Shown here in pieces: positions 46,113 through 54,208 of a stretch of DNA of 64,000 bases. This DNA comes from Pseudomonadota bacterium (GTDB lineage Bacteria > Pseudomonadota > Alphaproteobacteria > Rhizobiales > Xanthobacteraceae). Both the position numbers and the translations under genes were made by a program. The DNA lies in assembly GCA_023435725.1 (NCBI GenBank), contig JAEYRD010000224.1:1-64000 (forward strand). Direction: 5' to 3'. The notes under the pieces were generated by a model, which saw only the letters and a list, made by a program, of their open reading frames with translations, made no database searches and was not told the DNA's origin. Position 1 is the stretch's first letter, and the number at the start of each line of letters is the position of its first letter.

Positions 46113-46877
46113 ATGCCAAGGATCGATCGAGACGGCGTCGGCATCTATTACGAGGTTCGTGGCGACGGCCCACCGCTGCTGCTGACCCACGGTTATTCGT
46201 CGACCTCGGCGATGTGGCATGGCCAGGTCGATGCGCTCGCCAGGGACCACAAGCTCATCCTGTGGGACATGCGGGGCCACGGCCAGTCCGATTATCCCGA
46301 CGATCCCAAAGCCTATAGCGAAGCTCTGACCGTCGGCGACATGGCGGCGATCCTCGATGCGGTCGGCGCCGAGCGCGCGATCATCGGCGGACTGTCGCTC
46401 GGGGGTTACATGTCGCTCGCCTTCTACCGCGCCCATCAACAGCGTACCCGCGCGCTGCTGATCATCGACACCGGGCCGGGCTTCAAGAAGGACGACGCGC
46501 GCGAGGCCTGGAACGCGCGCGCGCTCGCCACCGCCGACAAGCTGGATCACGAAGGCCTCGAGGTCCTGAAAGCGGCGACGCGCGAACGTGCCACCGCGAG
46601 CCATCGCAATGCCAAGGGACTGGCGCTTGCGGCGCGCGGCATGCTGACCCAGCGCGACGCGCGCGTGATCGAGCTATTGCCCGAGATCAAGGTGCCGTCG
46701 CTGATCGTGGTCGGCGCCGACGACGCGCCGTTCCTGGCGGCGTCCGACTACATGGCCGCAAAGATCCCCGGCGCACAAAAGGTCGTGATCCCGGCCGCCG
46801 GCCACGCCGTCAACATCGATCAGCCGCAGGCTTTTGTTGACGCGGTACTGCCTTTCCTGAAGAACTTGCCGCGCTAG
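46113..46877 (+). CDS. Alpha/beta-fold hydrolase
   Basis: This protein of about 254 residues has the oxyanion region LLTHGYSSTSAMW, nucleophile elbow GGLSLGGYMSL (Ser), a DMRGHGQSDYP loop, and the catalytic Asp/His in LIVVGADDAPF and AAGHAVNIDQPQAF. The ATG at 46113 has GGTGGGAG upstream; longer frames lack support. The substrate is unknown. Confidence 0.9.
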   Translation: MPRIDRDGVGIYYEVRGDGPPLLLTHGYSSTSAMWHGQVDALARDHKLILWDMRGHGQSDYPDDPKAYSEALTVGDMAAILDAVGAERAIIGGLSLGGYMSLAFYRAHQQRTRALLIIDTGPGFKKDDAREAWNARALATADKLDHEGLEVLKAATRERATASHRNAKGLALAARGMLTQRDARVIELLPEIKVPSLIVVGADDAPFLAASDYMAAKIPGAQKVVIPAAGHAVNIDQPQAFVDAVLPFLKNLPR

Positions 46878-46901
46878 GCTGGCTGGATGAGGACGCAGGC
46901 A

Positions 46902-47243
46902 ATGAAGCGAGCGATGTTGGCTGCAGGTGTGATGGCGACGCTTCTCTCTGCATCTGTGCAGGCCGAGCGGTTCAACACTGTGACGCCTCGCAAGCCCTTC
47001 GTCGCGACATTGTCGAACAACACACCGCTTGCTTTCGGCATGGACGCCGAGCAGACCGCGCGCGCACTGGGGCAACCGCTGCAGTACGTTCGCGGGCGTC
47101 CCGGCAACGAGATGTACCTCGCCTTGCGCGACATCGGCGGCAGCGGACTGATCCCCTACCGCCACCGCCTGTTCCTGCAATTCCGCCACGGTCGACTGGC
47201 GGGATGGAAGGAGGACTACGGCGAGAACTGGATGTGGGAGTAA
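46902..47243 (+). CDS. Small secreted protein of unknown function
   Basis: This protein of about 113 residues has a signal peptide (MKRAMLAAGVMATLLSASVQA). The mature part includes PLAFGMDAEQTARALGQPLQYVRGRPGNE and ends GRLAGWKEDYGENWMWE. The pattern (a short domain with LRxIGGSGLIPYRHRLFLQFRHGRLAGW) resembles small periplasmic SmpA/BamE-like proteins, though only loosely. It starts 24 bp after the hydrolase stop, so the two are probably co-transcribed. Confidence 0.7.
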   Translation: MKRAMLAAGVMATLLSASVQAERFNTVTPRKPFVATLSNNTPLAFGMDAEQTARALGQPLQYVRGRPGNEMYLALRDIGGSGLIPYRHRLFLQFRHGRLAGWKEDYGENWMWE

Positions 47244-47390
47244 TCCTCATGGTGAGGAGGCGCCAAACGGGTCCGCCCGGAGGGCGGCCCGATGGCAGGC
47301 TCCGCGCCTTCTCGAACCATAGAGGCCCGCCTCTCCCAGCTCGGCCTTCATCCTTCGAGACGCGCTCCTCAGAATGAGGAGTGAGAGCGC
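47244..47390. repeat. Palindromic repeat region
   Basis: Contains CCTCATGGTGAGGAGGCG and, further on, CCTTCATCCTTCGAGACGCG. Related sequence in the other orientation lies at about 49130-49245, so this is a dispersed rhizobial repeat. Confidence 0.5.
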
Positions 47391-47425
47391 GAATTTCGGA
47401 TCGACAACCAAGAAGGACAACCCGC

Positions 47426-48097
47426 GTGGGACAAGACATCAAACTGACGGCCTCCGACAATTTCCAGCTCGGCGCCTATCGCGCTGATCCCGCAGGTGCC
47501 CCGAAGGGCGCGGTGGTGGTGATCCAGGAGATCTTCGGGGTCAATCACCACATCCGCTCGGTATGCGACCGCCTCGCTAGCGAAGGCTATGTCGCGATCG
47601 CGCCGTCGATCTTCGACCGCACCTCGCCGAACTTCCAGTCGGGCTATACGCCCGATGAGATCGCCGAGGCGCGCAAATTCGTCGCCAATCCCGATTGGGC
47701 GGCGATGCTGCGCGACACGCAAGCGGCGATCGATGCGGTGAAGAACGTCGGGCCGGTCGGCATCATCGGCTTTTGCCTGGGCGGCAGCGTCGCCTTCGTC
47801 GCGGCAACGCGGTTGACCGGCCTGAAGGCCGCGATCGGCTATTACGGCGGCGCCGTCGTGCGCTTTGCGGACGAGACGCCGAAGGCGCCGACGCAGCTGC
47901 ATTTTGGCGAGAAGGATGCCGGCATTCCCCTGACCGACGTCGAGACCATCAAGGTGAAGCGACCGGAAGTGGAGGTCTTCATCTATCCCGGCGCCCAGCA
48001 TGGCTTCCACTGCGACGAGCGGCCGAGCTATGACAAGACCAGCTCCGACATCGCCTGGCCGCGCAGCATGGAATTTTTCGCCAAGCATTTGAAATAG
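47426..48097 (+). CDS. Dienelactone hydrolase family protein
   Basis: This protein of about 223 residues starts at GTG 47426 with AAGGA upstream. Catalytic landmarks are VVVIQEIFGVNHHIRSVCDRLA (with the conserved Glu), the nucleophile GFCLGGSVAF with Cys in place of Ser as in true dienelactone hydrolases, and Asp/His in EKDAGIPLTD and YPGAQHGFHCDERPSYD. It would open the lactone of chloro- or other aromatic degradation, or a related ester. Confidence 0.92.
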   Translation: MGQDIKLTASDNFQLGAYRADPAGAPKGAVVVIQEIFGVNHHIRSVCDRLASEGYVAIAPSIFDRTSPNFQSGYTPDEIAEARKFVANPDWAAMLRDTQAAIDAVKNVGPVGIIGFCLGGSVAFVAATRLTGLKAAIGYYGGAVVRFADETPKAPTQLHFGEKDAGIPLTDVETIKVKRPEVEVFIYPGAQHGFHCDERPSYDKTSSDIAWPRSMEFFAKHLK

Positions 48098-48117
48098 CGC
48101 GGGGCTATCTCTCCGCT

Positions 48118-48221
48118 GTCATTCCGGGATGCGCCGACAGGCGCAGGCCCGGAATCCATCGTGCCTCAGAATTGGTGGAGAAATGGATTCCGGGCTCTCG
48201 CTTCGCGAGCCCCGGAATGAC
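48118..48221. repeat. Palindromic repeat (GTCATTCCGGG type)
   Basis: The outer arms GTCATTCCGGG and CCCGGAATGAC enclose further inverted segments (GGAATCCAT/ATGGATTCC). It is a long extragenic palindrome after the dienelactone hydrolase gene. Confidence 0.7.
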
Positions 48222-48245
48222 GAGGGGAGAGAGTTCGGCTGAACG

Positions 48246-48977
48246 CTAGAACCAGCGCTCGCCGACGAACACGGTATCGCCGGGGCTCAAGGGTGTGCCG
48301 AGCGGCACGACGGCGCGCATGGAGCCGCCGGCTTCGGTGTGCGTGACGGTGACCACGTCGCGCTTGGCACGGGGCGAGAAGCCGCCGGCGATGGCGACCG
48401 CGCTTTCGACCGTCATGTTCGGCACGTAGGGATATTGTCCGGGTGCCGTGACTTCGCCGAGGATGAAGAACGGGCGATAGGCCTCGATCTCGACGGCGAC
48501 CGACGGCTCGCGGATGTAGCCGTTGCGCAGGCGTGCGGCGACTTCTCCGGCAAGGCCCGCCGTGGTGCGGCCGCGTGCAGGCACCGTGCCGATCAGCGGC
48601 ATGGTGATCGAACCGCCAGCATCGATCGCGTAGCTATTGGTGAGACCTTCCTGGCCGTAGACCACGACGCGCAGCTTGTCGCCGGCATCGAGATGGTAGG
48701 AGGCGTCGTGGCGGACCGGCGCAGCCATCGGCGCGCCGTAACCGACCGGCATGGGCGCAGGCGAGGAGGCAAAGGAATTGCGCAGCGCGCCAGTCGCGCC
48801 GCCATTGGCAACGACACCCGGCTGCGGAGCGCTGTAGGGCTGGCCATAAGCCATGGAGTCGAGATCGGGGCGCGGCTGCACCATCGCGACGGGGCCAGCC
48901 GTCTGCATGCAGCCGCCAAGGACCAGCGCGGCGGACGCTGCCAAGATCGACCATCGAAACGCGCGTGCAACCGGCAC
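48246..48977 (-). CDS. Polysaccharide biosynthesis/export lipoprotein (Wza-like)
   Basis: This 243-residue protein has a lipoprotein signal (RWSILAASAALVLGGCMQ with lipobox Cys). The poly_export domain starts at YHLDAGDKLRVVVYGQEGLTNSYAIDAGGSITMPLIGTVPARG. A SLBB-like region follows (RPFFILGEVTAPGQYPYVPNMTVESAVAIAGG). It is the outer-membrane type of exporter for capsule or exopolysaccharide. No other polysaccharide gene is in this window. The start is a GTG at 48977. Confidence 0.85.
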   Translation of the reverse strand: MPVARAFRWSILAASAALVLGGCMQTAGPVAMVQPRPDLDSMAYGQPYSAPQPGVVANGGATGALRNSFASSPAPMPVGYGAPMAAPVRHDASYHLDAGDKLRVVVYGQEGLTNSYAIDAGGSITMPLIGTVPARGRTTAGLAGEVAARLRNGYIREPSVAVEIEAYRPFFILGEVTAPGQYPYVPNMTVESAVAIAGGFSPRAKRDVVTVTHTEAGGSMRAVVPLGTPLSPGDTVFVGERWF

Positions 48978-49129
48978 TTGAGCTCATCCCTGAAAAGGAG
49001 ACAGGTTCAGTCTTGCACCCGGTATGGTTAATAAAGGGTTTGCGGGAGACCTCTGGCGACAACCCTCCCCTGGAGAGCAGGGCTATCGCATGTGGCGGTT
49101 TGAAGCTGCCGAACCCGCTCGGCCTGCGT

Positions 49130-49245
49130 GGTTCGAGACGCCCGCTCGGCGGGCGCCTCACCATGAGGGTCGGATATCCCGCCGCGAAACGCGACCTCAT
49201 CCTGAGGGCCCGCCGTAGGCGGGCGTCTCGAAGGATGGCCGCAGG
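49130..49245. repeat. Palindromic repeat region, inverted relative to 47244-47390
   Basis: CGCCTCACCATGAGG and CCTCATCCTGAGGGCCCGCCGTAGGCGGGC occur here with CGTCTCGAAGGATGG. The segments match the element near 47250 in the opposite orientation. Confidence 0.5.
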
Positions 49246-49284
49246 CGAGCTTCCTGCCTCTGACGCTCGGCTAGACGCTTACAG

Positions 49285-49941
49285 CTACGCGCTCACGCCA
49301 ACGCCGATCGGGCAGGACACGCCGGTGCCGCCGAGGCCGCAATAGCCGGCGGGATTCTTTGCCAGATATTGCTGATGGTAGTCCTCGGCGTAATAGAACG
49401 GGCCGGCCGGTGCGATCTCGGTGGTGATGGCGCCGAGCCCCCTGGCGGCAAGCGCCTTCTGATAGAGCGCCTTCGACTCCTCGGCCGCCTTCTTCTGCGC
49501 GTCAGAGTAAGTGTAGATCGCGCTTCGGTACTGCGTGCCGACGTCGTTGCCCTGACGCATGCCCTGCGTCGGGTTGTGGCTCTCCCAGAACGTCTTCAAC
49601 AGCTTCTCGTAGGAGATCTTCTTCGGATCGAACACGACCAGCACCACTTCGGTGTGGCCGGTGCGTCCCGAACAGGTCTCTTCATAGGTCGGGTTCGGCG
49701 TGTGGCCGCCGGCATAGCCGACAGCAGTCGTGTAGATGCCGTCGCCGAGCTCCCAGAATTTGCGCTCGGCGCCCCAGAAGCAGCCGAGGCCGAACACGGC
49801 CTGCTCGTGGCCTGCAGGATAAGGCGGCTGCAACTTCGCGCCGTTGACGAAATGAATGGTCGCGGTCGGAATGGCTTGCGCACGGCCCGGCAGCGCTTCG
49901 GCTGCGCTCGGCAATGCGGTGGTCTTGCGCATGAACAGCAT
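49285..49941 (-). CDS. msrA: Peptide methionine sulfoxide reductase MsrA
   Basis: This protein of about 218 residues repairs methionine-S-sulfoxide. The active-site motif is FGLGCFWGAERKFWE, followed by TAVGYAGGHTPNPTYEETCSGRTGHTEVV and YHQQYLAKNPAGYC with a resolving Cys near the C-terminus. GGAG precedes the ATG at 49941; a longer frame from 49971 is less likely. No MsrB is adjacent. Confidence 0.95.
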   Translation of the reverse strand: MLFMRKTTALPSAAEALPGRAQAIPTATIHFVNGAKLQPPYPAGHEQAVFGLGCFWGAERKFWELGDGIYTTAVGYAGGHTPNPTYEETCSGRTGHTEVVLVVFDPKKISYEKLLKTFWESHNPTQGMRQGNDVGTQYRSAIYTYSDAQKKAAEESKALYQKALAARGLGAITTEIAPAGPFYYAEDYHQQYLAKNPAGYCGLGGTGVSCPIGVGVSA

Positions 49942-50077
49942 GGACGGATCTCCGGGAACGAGCTGCCGCATCGCGTGAGCCAGGCGCTCAGGCGGCGTGC
50001 TCGCGATCAGTTGTGAATATAGGCATATACGCAGCAGGAGGCAGCCCTGTTACAGCTCCCGTCAGCGCGAGGCTCAG

Positions 50078-50129
50078 TCGCGGGAATTGAAAGCTCAATC
50101 CCGGGAATTGAAAGTTCAATCCCGGGAAT
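50078..50129. repeat. 21-bp tandem repeat
   Basis: Two 21-bp units (TCxCGGGAATTGAAAGYTCAA) and a partial third lie at the 3' end of the next gene. They include its stop codon. Confidence 0.85.
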
Positions 50130-50433
50130 AGCCGATCAGGGGTTTGCGCGGCCGGAACAGGATCATCAGCAGGATGCCCAGAATGCCGAGGACGGCGAAA
50201 ACCGGCTGATCCAGCACCAGGCGGATCACCGAGGTCCAGAGCCAGGGGGCCTTGGCCTCGACCCAGGTCCGGAATGCCGACTGGCTGGCCTGGTTGATGT
50301 CGTTCCAGAACTGGCCGAACCGGGTGAACCGCAGGGTCTGGTCGGCCACCCAGCGGGCGCCGTCATAGACCATGAAGATGAACCCGCCGGCGAGCAGCAA
50401 CAGCCCAATCAGTCGGAAAAAGCCGCGGATCAT
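50116..50433 (-). CDS. Hypothetical membrane protein, 105 aa
   Basis: This protein has two hydrophobic helices (FFRLIGLLLLAGGFIFMVYDGA near the N-terminus and FAVLGILGILLMILF near the C-terminus) around an amphipathic middle (RFGQFWNDINQASQSAFRTW). Its stop codon is supplied by the tandem repeat, so its last residues may have been altered by repeat changes. Function unknown. Confidence 0.7.
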   Translation of the reverse strand: MIRGFFRLIGLLLLAGGFIFMVYDGARWVADQTLRFTRFGQFWNDINQASQSAFRTWVEAKAPWLWTSVIRLVLDQPVFAVLGILGILLMILFRPRKPLIGYSRD

Positions 50434-50576
50434 GCCTCACCTATATGGTCGTCCGAACGGACGACCCGAAAGACGTCGCCAGCCAATACAAGGAGAACGG
50501 CAGAAATTCAACCACTTCAGGGCGTTACGGAGTGCATCCAGCCCGCCTGGGGCCCGTTTTCCGGGCCTGGAAAGCG

Positions 50577-50605
50577 TTGACGGTGCCGCAGACCCTCTCT
50601 ATAAG
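50577..50605 (+). promoter_or_regulatory. Sigma-70 promoter upstream of rpsT
   Basis: TTGACG, a 17-bp spacer and TATAAG. Transcription would start near 50612 and leave an unusually long leader (~220 nt) before rpsT. The rest of 50434-50834 shows no gene. Confidence 0.6.
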
Positions 50606-50834
50606 GGCGCCAACTGGCGGTGGGCGCAATCCTGCCGCCGCTGTTCTTTGAGCAGTTGCAGGCACCTTGAGCTTAAGAGCTCCTTGGAGCCTCAGAGATG
50701 GCCGTAAGTCCATCGCTCATGTTCCGGGGACAGCCTAGCAATCGAACACCCTAAATCCGAGCGTCGATTAAGCGGTCAAGCAGCCGGCGCTACCCGACCC
50801 AAACGCGACCGGTACCGCAAAGGACATTGAGACC

Positions 50835-51101
50835 ATGGCCAATACCACTTCCGCCAAGAAAGCGACGCGCAAGATCGCCCGCCGCACCGCCGTCAACAAG
50901 TCGCGCCGCACCCAGATGCGCGGCGCCGTTCGTAACGTCGAAGAAGCCATCAAGACCGGCGATCGCGCCGCCGCCGTCAAGGCGCTGGCGAGTGCCGAGC
51001 CCGCCCTGATGCGCGCCGCCCAGCGCAACATCATTCACAAGAACAACGCCAGCCGCAAAGTCTCGCGGCTCACTGCGCAGATCGCCAAGCTCGCCAAGTA
51101 A
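50835..51101 (+). CDS. rpsT: 30S ribosomal protein S20
   Basis: This 88-residue basic protein binds 16S rRNA early in 30S assembly. Sequence TTSAKKATRKIARRTAVNKSRRTQMRGAVRNVEEAI and the end NIIHKNNASRKVSRLTAQIAKLA are standard. A clean terminator follows. Its position upstream of dnaA is the common rhizobial arrangement. Confidence 0.97.
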   Translation: MANTTSAKKATRKIARRTAVNKSRRTQMRGAVRNVEEAIKTGDRAAAVKALASAEPALMRAAQRNIIHKNNASRKVSRLTAQIAKLAK

Positions 51102-51152
51102 TGGCGAACTGATCCGTCGATCGACGGATCGAACATCGCGCTCGTCAAATCA

Positions 51153-51177
51153 GCCCGGCATCGCGCCGGGCTTTTTT
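51153..51177 (+). terminator. Rho-independent terminator of rpsT
   Basis: GCCCGGC, loop ATCGC, GCCGGGC followed by six T. Confidence 0.92.
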
Positions 51178-52072
51178 GTTGCCTGTCATATTCGCAAGAG
51201 CAGCCGCGCGACGGCCAATCAACGATTGGAAGATTTGCATCGCCGGCACCACGATCCGTCCGGTAGTTTTGCCGCGGGCTATTTTGCAACAGCGGAAACT
51301 TTCACTGCGCTGCGAAAAACCCCTGCGGCACGGGCACAAATGCAATCGATCGGCAAGAACGTTGTTCACACCGTAGTTCACCGGAACGCGTTCAGCGGTG
51401 GAGTTACCCTGTGAAACGAGACTCGAAAAACGATGTTTGGATAATCACTTATCCACATAGCGAGGCCAAGCATTTGGAAAATGACCTCGCGCAGGACGTG
51501 CGTGAAGGTTTTGTAAAATATTTTTGGCTGCCGCCCGTCAATTGTCACACAGCGCGTTTGGTTTTCGAATCTGTGCACGGATTCAAAAACTTGCTCTCAA
51601 GCTTGTGTACAAGTCGCGCGCGGCATTAACGCAGTTCAAGTTTTTTGATGCCGCGAGTCTGAATCAATTCCGTTGCGAGTCTTTCGGCATAGTGTATTTC
51701 TTAAGGCGTTCGCGGCGCCCACGATCTTGAGACCAGCGCGGTTTTGGAAACGGGGCGAGCGTGCAAATCGGCGGCGGTGTGCACGTTGGCGACGCTTCAA
51801 CAAGCGATTGTCGATACAAAACCCATAGCAATGTGGGAACGGTAGCTTTTTGTCTGAATGTCTCCAAGCGAGATCTTACGCATCTCGTTCGCGCCAAGCG
51901 CAAAAGGGGGAAAGTGAGAGACACAATGAAGCTACCCGACGCGCGTGATGGCGAAGCCGGGTGAACGATTAGTGCAGACGGGCAGGACATCCGTAACGGA
52001 GTTTCCGGTGCGGCTGTCTTCAGGACACGTAGTACCTTGCCGTGAGCGATCACGGCAGGACGGGGAGGTATC
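51178..52072. other. Candidate replication origin / dnaA upstream region
   Basis: About 0.9 kb without a supported gene. A perfect DnaA box TTATCCACA lies at 51449-51457 and a one-mismatch box on the other strand at 51436-51444 (TTTGGATAA). Looser boxes are at 51362-51370 (TTGTTCACA) and 51604-51612 (TGTGTACAA). An AT-rich run (TTTTGTAAAATATTTTTGG) is at about 51512-51530. It lies next to dnaA-dnaN-recF-gyrB. The alternative is simple DnaA autoregulation of the dnaA promoter. Confidence 0.45.
52038..52057 (+). promoter_or_regulatory. Hairpin before the small ORF upstream of dnaA
   Basis: TGCCGTGA, loop GCGA, TCACGGCA: a perfect 8-bp stem ending 5 bp before a strong Shine-Dalgarno (GGGGAGG). 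It could influence translation of the leader ORF. Confidence 0.4.
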
Positions 52073-52186
52073 ATGTCTAACGGACTCAACGCGGTATTGA
52101 ATCACACTTCCTATTCCAACGATGCCGTTCTAGATCAGTCCGACCTCCAGCCTCCGGCGTGTGACGGAGCGCCGAGTACGCGCTGA
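52073..52186 (+). CDS. Possible 37-aa leader peptide upstream of dnaA
   Basis: The ATG follows GGGGAGG at good distance. The predicted peptide starts MSNGLNAVLNHTSYSNDAV and ends at TGA 52186, about 180 bp before dnaA. The ribosome site is the best in the region, but the product has no recognisable family. Confidence 0.35.
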   Translation: MSNGLNAVLNHTSYSNDAVLDQSDLQPPACDGAPSTR

Positions 52187-52362
52187 CCTCGCGACCCCTC
52201 CATCTCTGACATCGCTGATCGGACGCGGCGTTTCCGCCGAACGGTGAGCCATGCCTGACGATGGACTCGCTTTGAGGTCGCGCCATGACAGGCCCCCTGA
52301 TGGCAGGAACCCTGCATGGCGCTCACAACGCAACCTTATCTCTCAAGAGAAGTTTTTTTACG

Positions 52363-53775
52363 ATGAACACATCGGAACAGGATCGCTGGTCGCGCGTGAA
52401 GGGTCGGCTGCGCTCGAGCGTTGGTGAAGACGTTTATACGAGCTGGTTTGCGCGCATGGATCTCGAGGGTGTGCAGGACGAGAGCGTGCGGCTCTCGGTT
52501 CCGACGCGCTTCCTGAAGAGCTGGATTCAGGCTCATTATGCCGAGCGCGTGCTGTCGTGCTGGCAGGCCGAGATGCCGGAGGTGCATCGCATCGATCTCA
52601 CCGTTCGTTCGGCGGTACGCCCGGTCGTGCAGCCGAAGGAAGCCCCGGTGCCGGTCGAGACGCGACGCGTCTCCACACCGGAGCTGCGCTCGACTGCGAC
52701 TGCACCGGTCTCGGCCAATCACGACGCGCTCGGCGGCTCGCCGCTCGATCCGCGCCTCACCTTTGCAAGCTTCGTCGTCGGCCGTTCCAACACGCTGGCG
52801 CATGCAGCCGCGCGCCAGGTGGCAGAAGGACGTCGCGGCGATCCCGTGATGTTCAATCCGCTCTACATCCATGCCGGTGTCGGCCTCGGCAAGACGCATC
52901 TGCTGCAGGCGGTGACCTGGGCCGGCAACTCCGGCAACGAGCGCAAGGTGCTCTATCTCACCGCGGAAAAATTCATGTACGGCTTCGTCGCCGCGCTGAA
53001 GACGCAGACGGCGCTCGCCTTCAAGGAAGCGCTGCGCGGCATCGACGTGCTCGTGATCGACGATCTGCAGTTCCTGCAGGGCAAGTCGACGCAGGCCGAG
53101 TTCTGCCACACGCTGAACGCGCTGATCGACGCCGGCCGCCAGGTCGTTATCGCGGCCGACCGTCCGCCGTCCGACCTCGAAAGCCTGGATGATCGCGTGC
53201 GCTCGCGGCTGGCCGGCGGTCTCGTGGTCGAGATGGGCTCGCTCGGCGAGGAGCTGCGGCTCGGCATTCTCAAGTCGCGTGTCGCCGCCGCCCGCACCCA
53301 TCATGCGACCTTCGACGCACCGGAGGAGGTGCTGAACTATCTGGCACGCACCATCACCCATAACGGCCGCGACCTCGAAGGCGCCATCAACCGGCTTCTT
53401 GCCCACTCGAAGCTGAACAACCAGCCCGTGACGCTGGAGATGGCCGAGCGCGAGGTGCGCGACCTGGTCCGGCCGCAGGAGCCCAAGCGGATCAAGATCG
53501 AGGACATCCAGCGCGTGGTGGCGCGGCAGTATAATGTCAGCCGCTCCGACCTGCTGTCCTCGCGCCGGACCGCCAACGTGGTCCGCCCGCGGCAAGTGGC
53601 GATGTATCTCGCCAAGACGCTGACCCTGCGCTCGCTGCCGGAAATCGGCCGCCGTTTCGGCGGGCGCGACCACACCACGGTGTTGCATGCCGTGCGCAAG
53701 ATCGAGTCCCTGGTCTCCAAGGACACGGCACTGTCGGAAGAGGTCGAGTCGCTGAAGCGCCAGCTTCAGGAATAA
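52363..53775 (+). CDS. dnaA: Chromosomal replication initiator DnaA
   Basis: This 470-residue initiator binds DnaA boxes and opens the origin. Domain I begins DRWSRVKGRLRSSVGEDVYTSWF. The AAA+ domain has Walker A GVGLGKTHLLQA, Walker B VLVIDDLQFLQGK and a sensor-II region. Domain IV carries the DnaA signature RFGGRDHTTVLHAVRKIE. I chose ATG 52363 (MNTSEQDRWSRVKG), which fits family length; in-frame ATGs at 52285 and 52300 would add up to 26 residues. Confidence 0.97.
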   Translation: MNTSEQDRWSRVKGRLRSSVGEDVYTSWFARMDLEGVQDESVRLSVPTRFLKSWIQAHYAERVLSCWQAEMPEVHRIDLTVRSAVRPVVQPKEAPVPVETRRVSTPELRSTATAPVSANHDALGGSPLDPRLTFASFVVGRSNTLAHAAARQVAEGRRGDPVMFNPLYIHAGVGLGKTHLLQAVTWAGNSGNERKVLYLTAEKFMYGFVAALKTQTALAFKEALRGIDVLVIDDLQFLQGKSTQAEFCHTLNALIDAGRQVVIAADRPPSDLESLDDRVRSRLAGGLVVEMGSLGEELRLGILKSRVAAARTHHATFDAPEEVLNYLARTITHNGRDLEGAINRLLAHSKLNNQPVTLEMAEREVRDLVRPQEPKRIKIEDIQRVVARQYNVSRSDLLSSRRTANVVRPRQVAMYLAKTLTLRSLPEIGRRFGGRDHTTVLHAVRKIESLVSKDTALSEEVESLKRQLQE

Positions 53776-54208
53776 GCGCCTATCTGTTTCACCTCTCCCC
53801 ACTCGGGGAGAGGTCGAATTCGATCGCAGATTGAATTCGGGTGAGGGGGAGCCTCCGCGCATCCAACTCTCGCCGTCCCCGCGGGGGCTCCCCCTTACCC
53901 CAACCCTCTCAGCGCGAGCGAAGCTCGTCGCGGCCCCGCATCCGCCTTCGCCGAGGCTTCGGCGGACAAGAGCGGGACGAGGGAGCGCAGCTTCGCCGTG
54001 GCGACACGGAAATAGCCCGTAAATCGTGGGGAACTGCCCCCCAATCCCTTGAAACCGGTGGCTTTCCGCGCCACCTTGCGCGACCTCGGCGGCTTTGGTC
54101 ATATCGGGTGCATGATCCGGCCTTCCAGGGTCTTCGGTGCCGCGGCGCGCTTTCGGCCGCCCGGCTTTTCCATCGCTTTTCCATCTTGGGGATCGGGCGG
54201 GTAGTGCA
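53776..54208. repeat. dnaA-dnaN spacer with palindromic repeats
   Basis: No gene is seen. The hairpin CCTCTCCCC-ACTC-GGGGAGAGG (53792-53813) lies just after dnaA and shares its core with the repeat at 3201-3226. Further palindromes (GCCTTCGCCGAGGCTTCGGCGG) follow. The spacer is unusually long for this gene pair because of these repeats. Confidence 0.6.

Noticed and set aside
51411..51629. 72-codon frame in the rpsT-dnaA gap
   Set aside because: It runs through the DnaA boxes, has no ribosome site or family pattern, and is better explained as non-coding origin or regulatory DNA.
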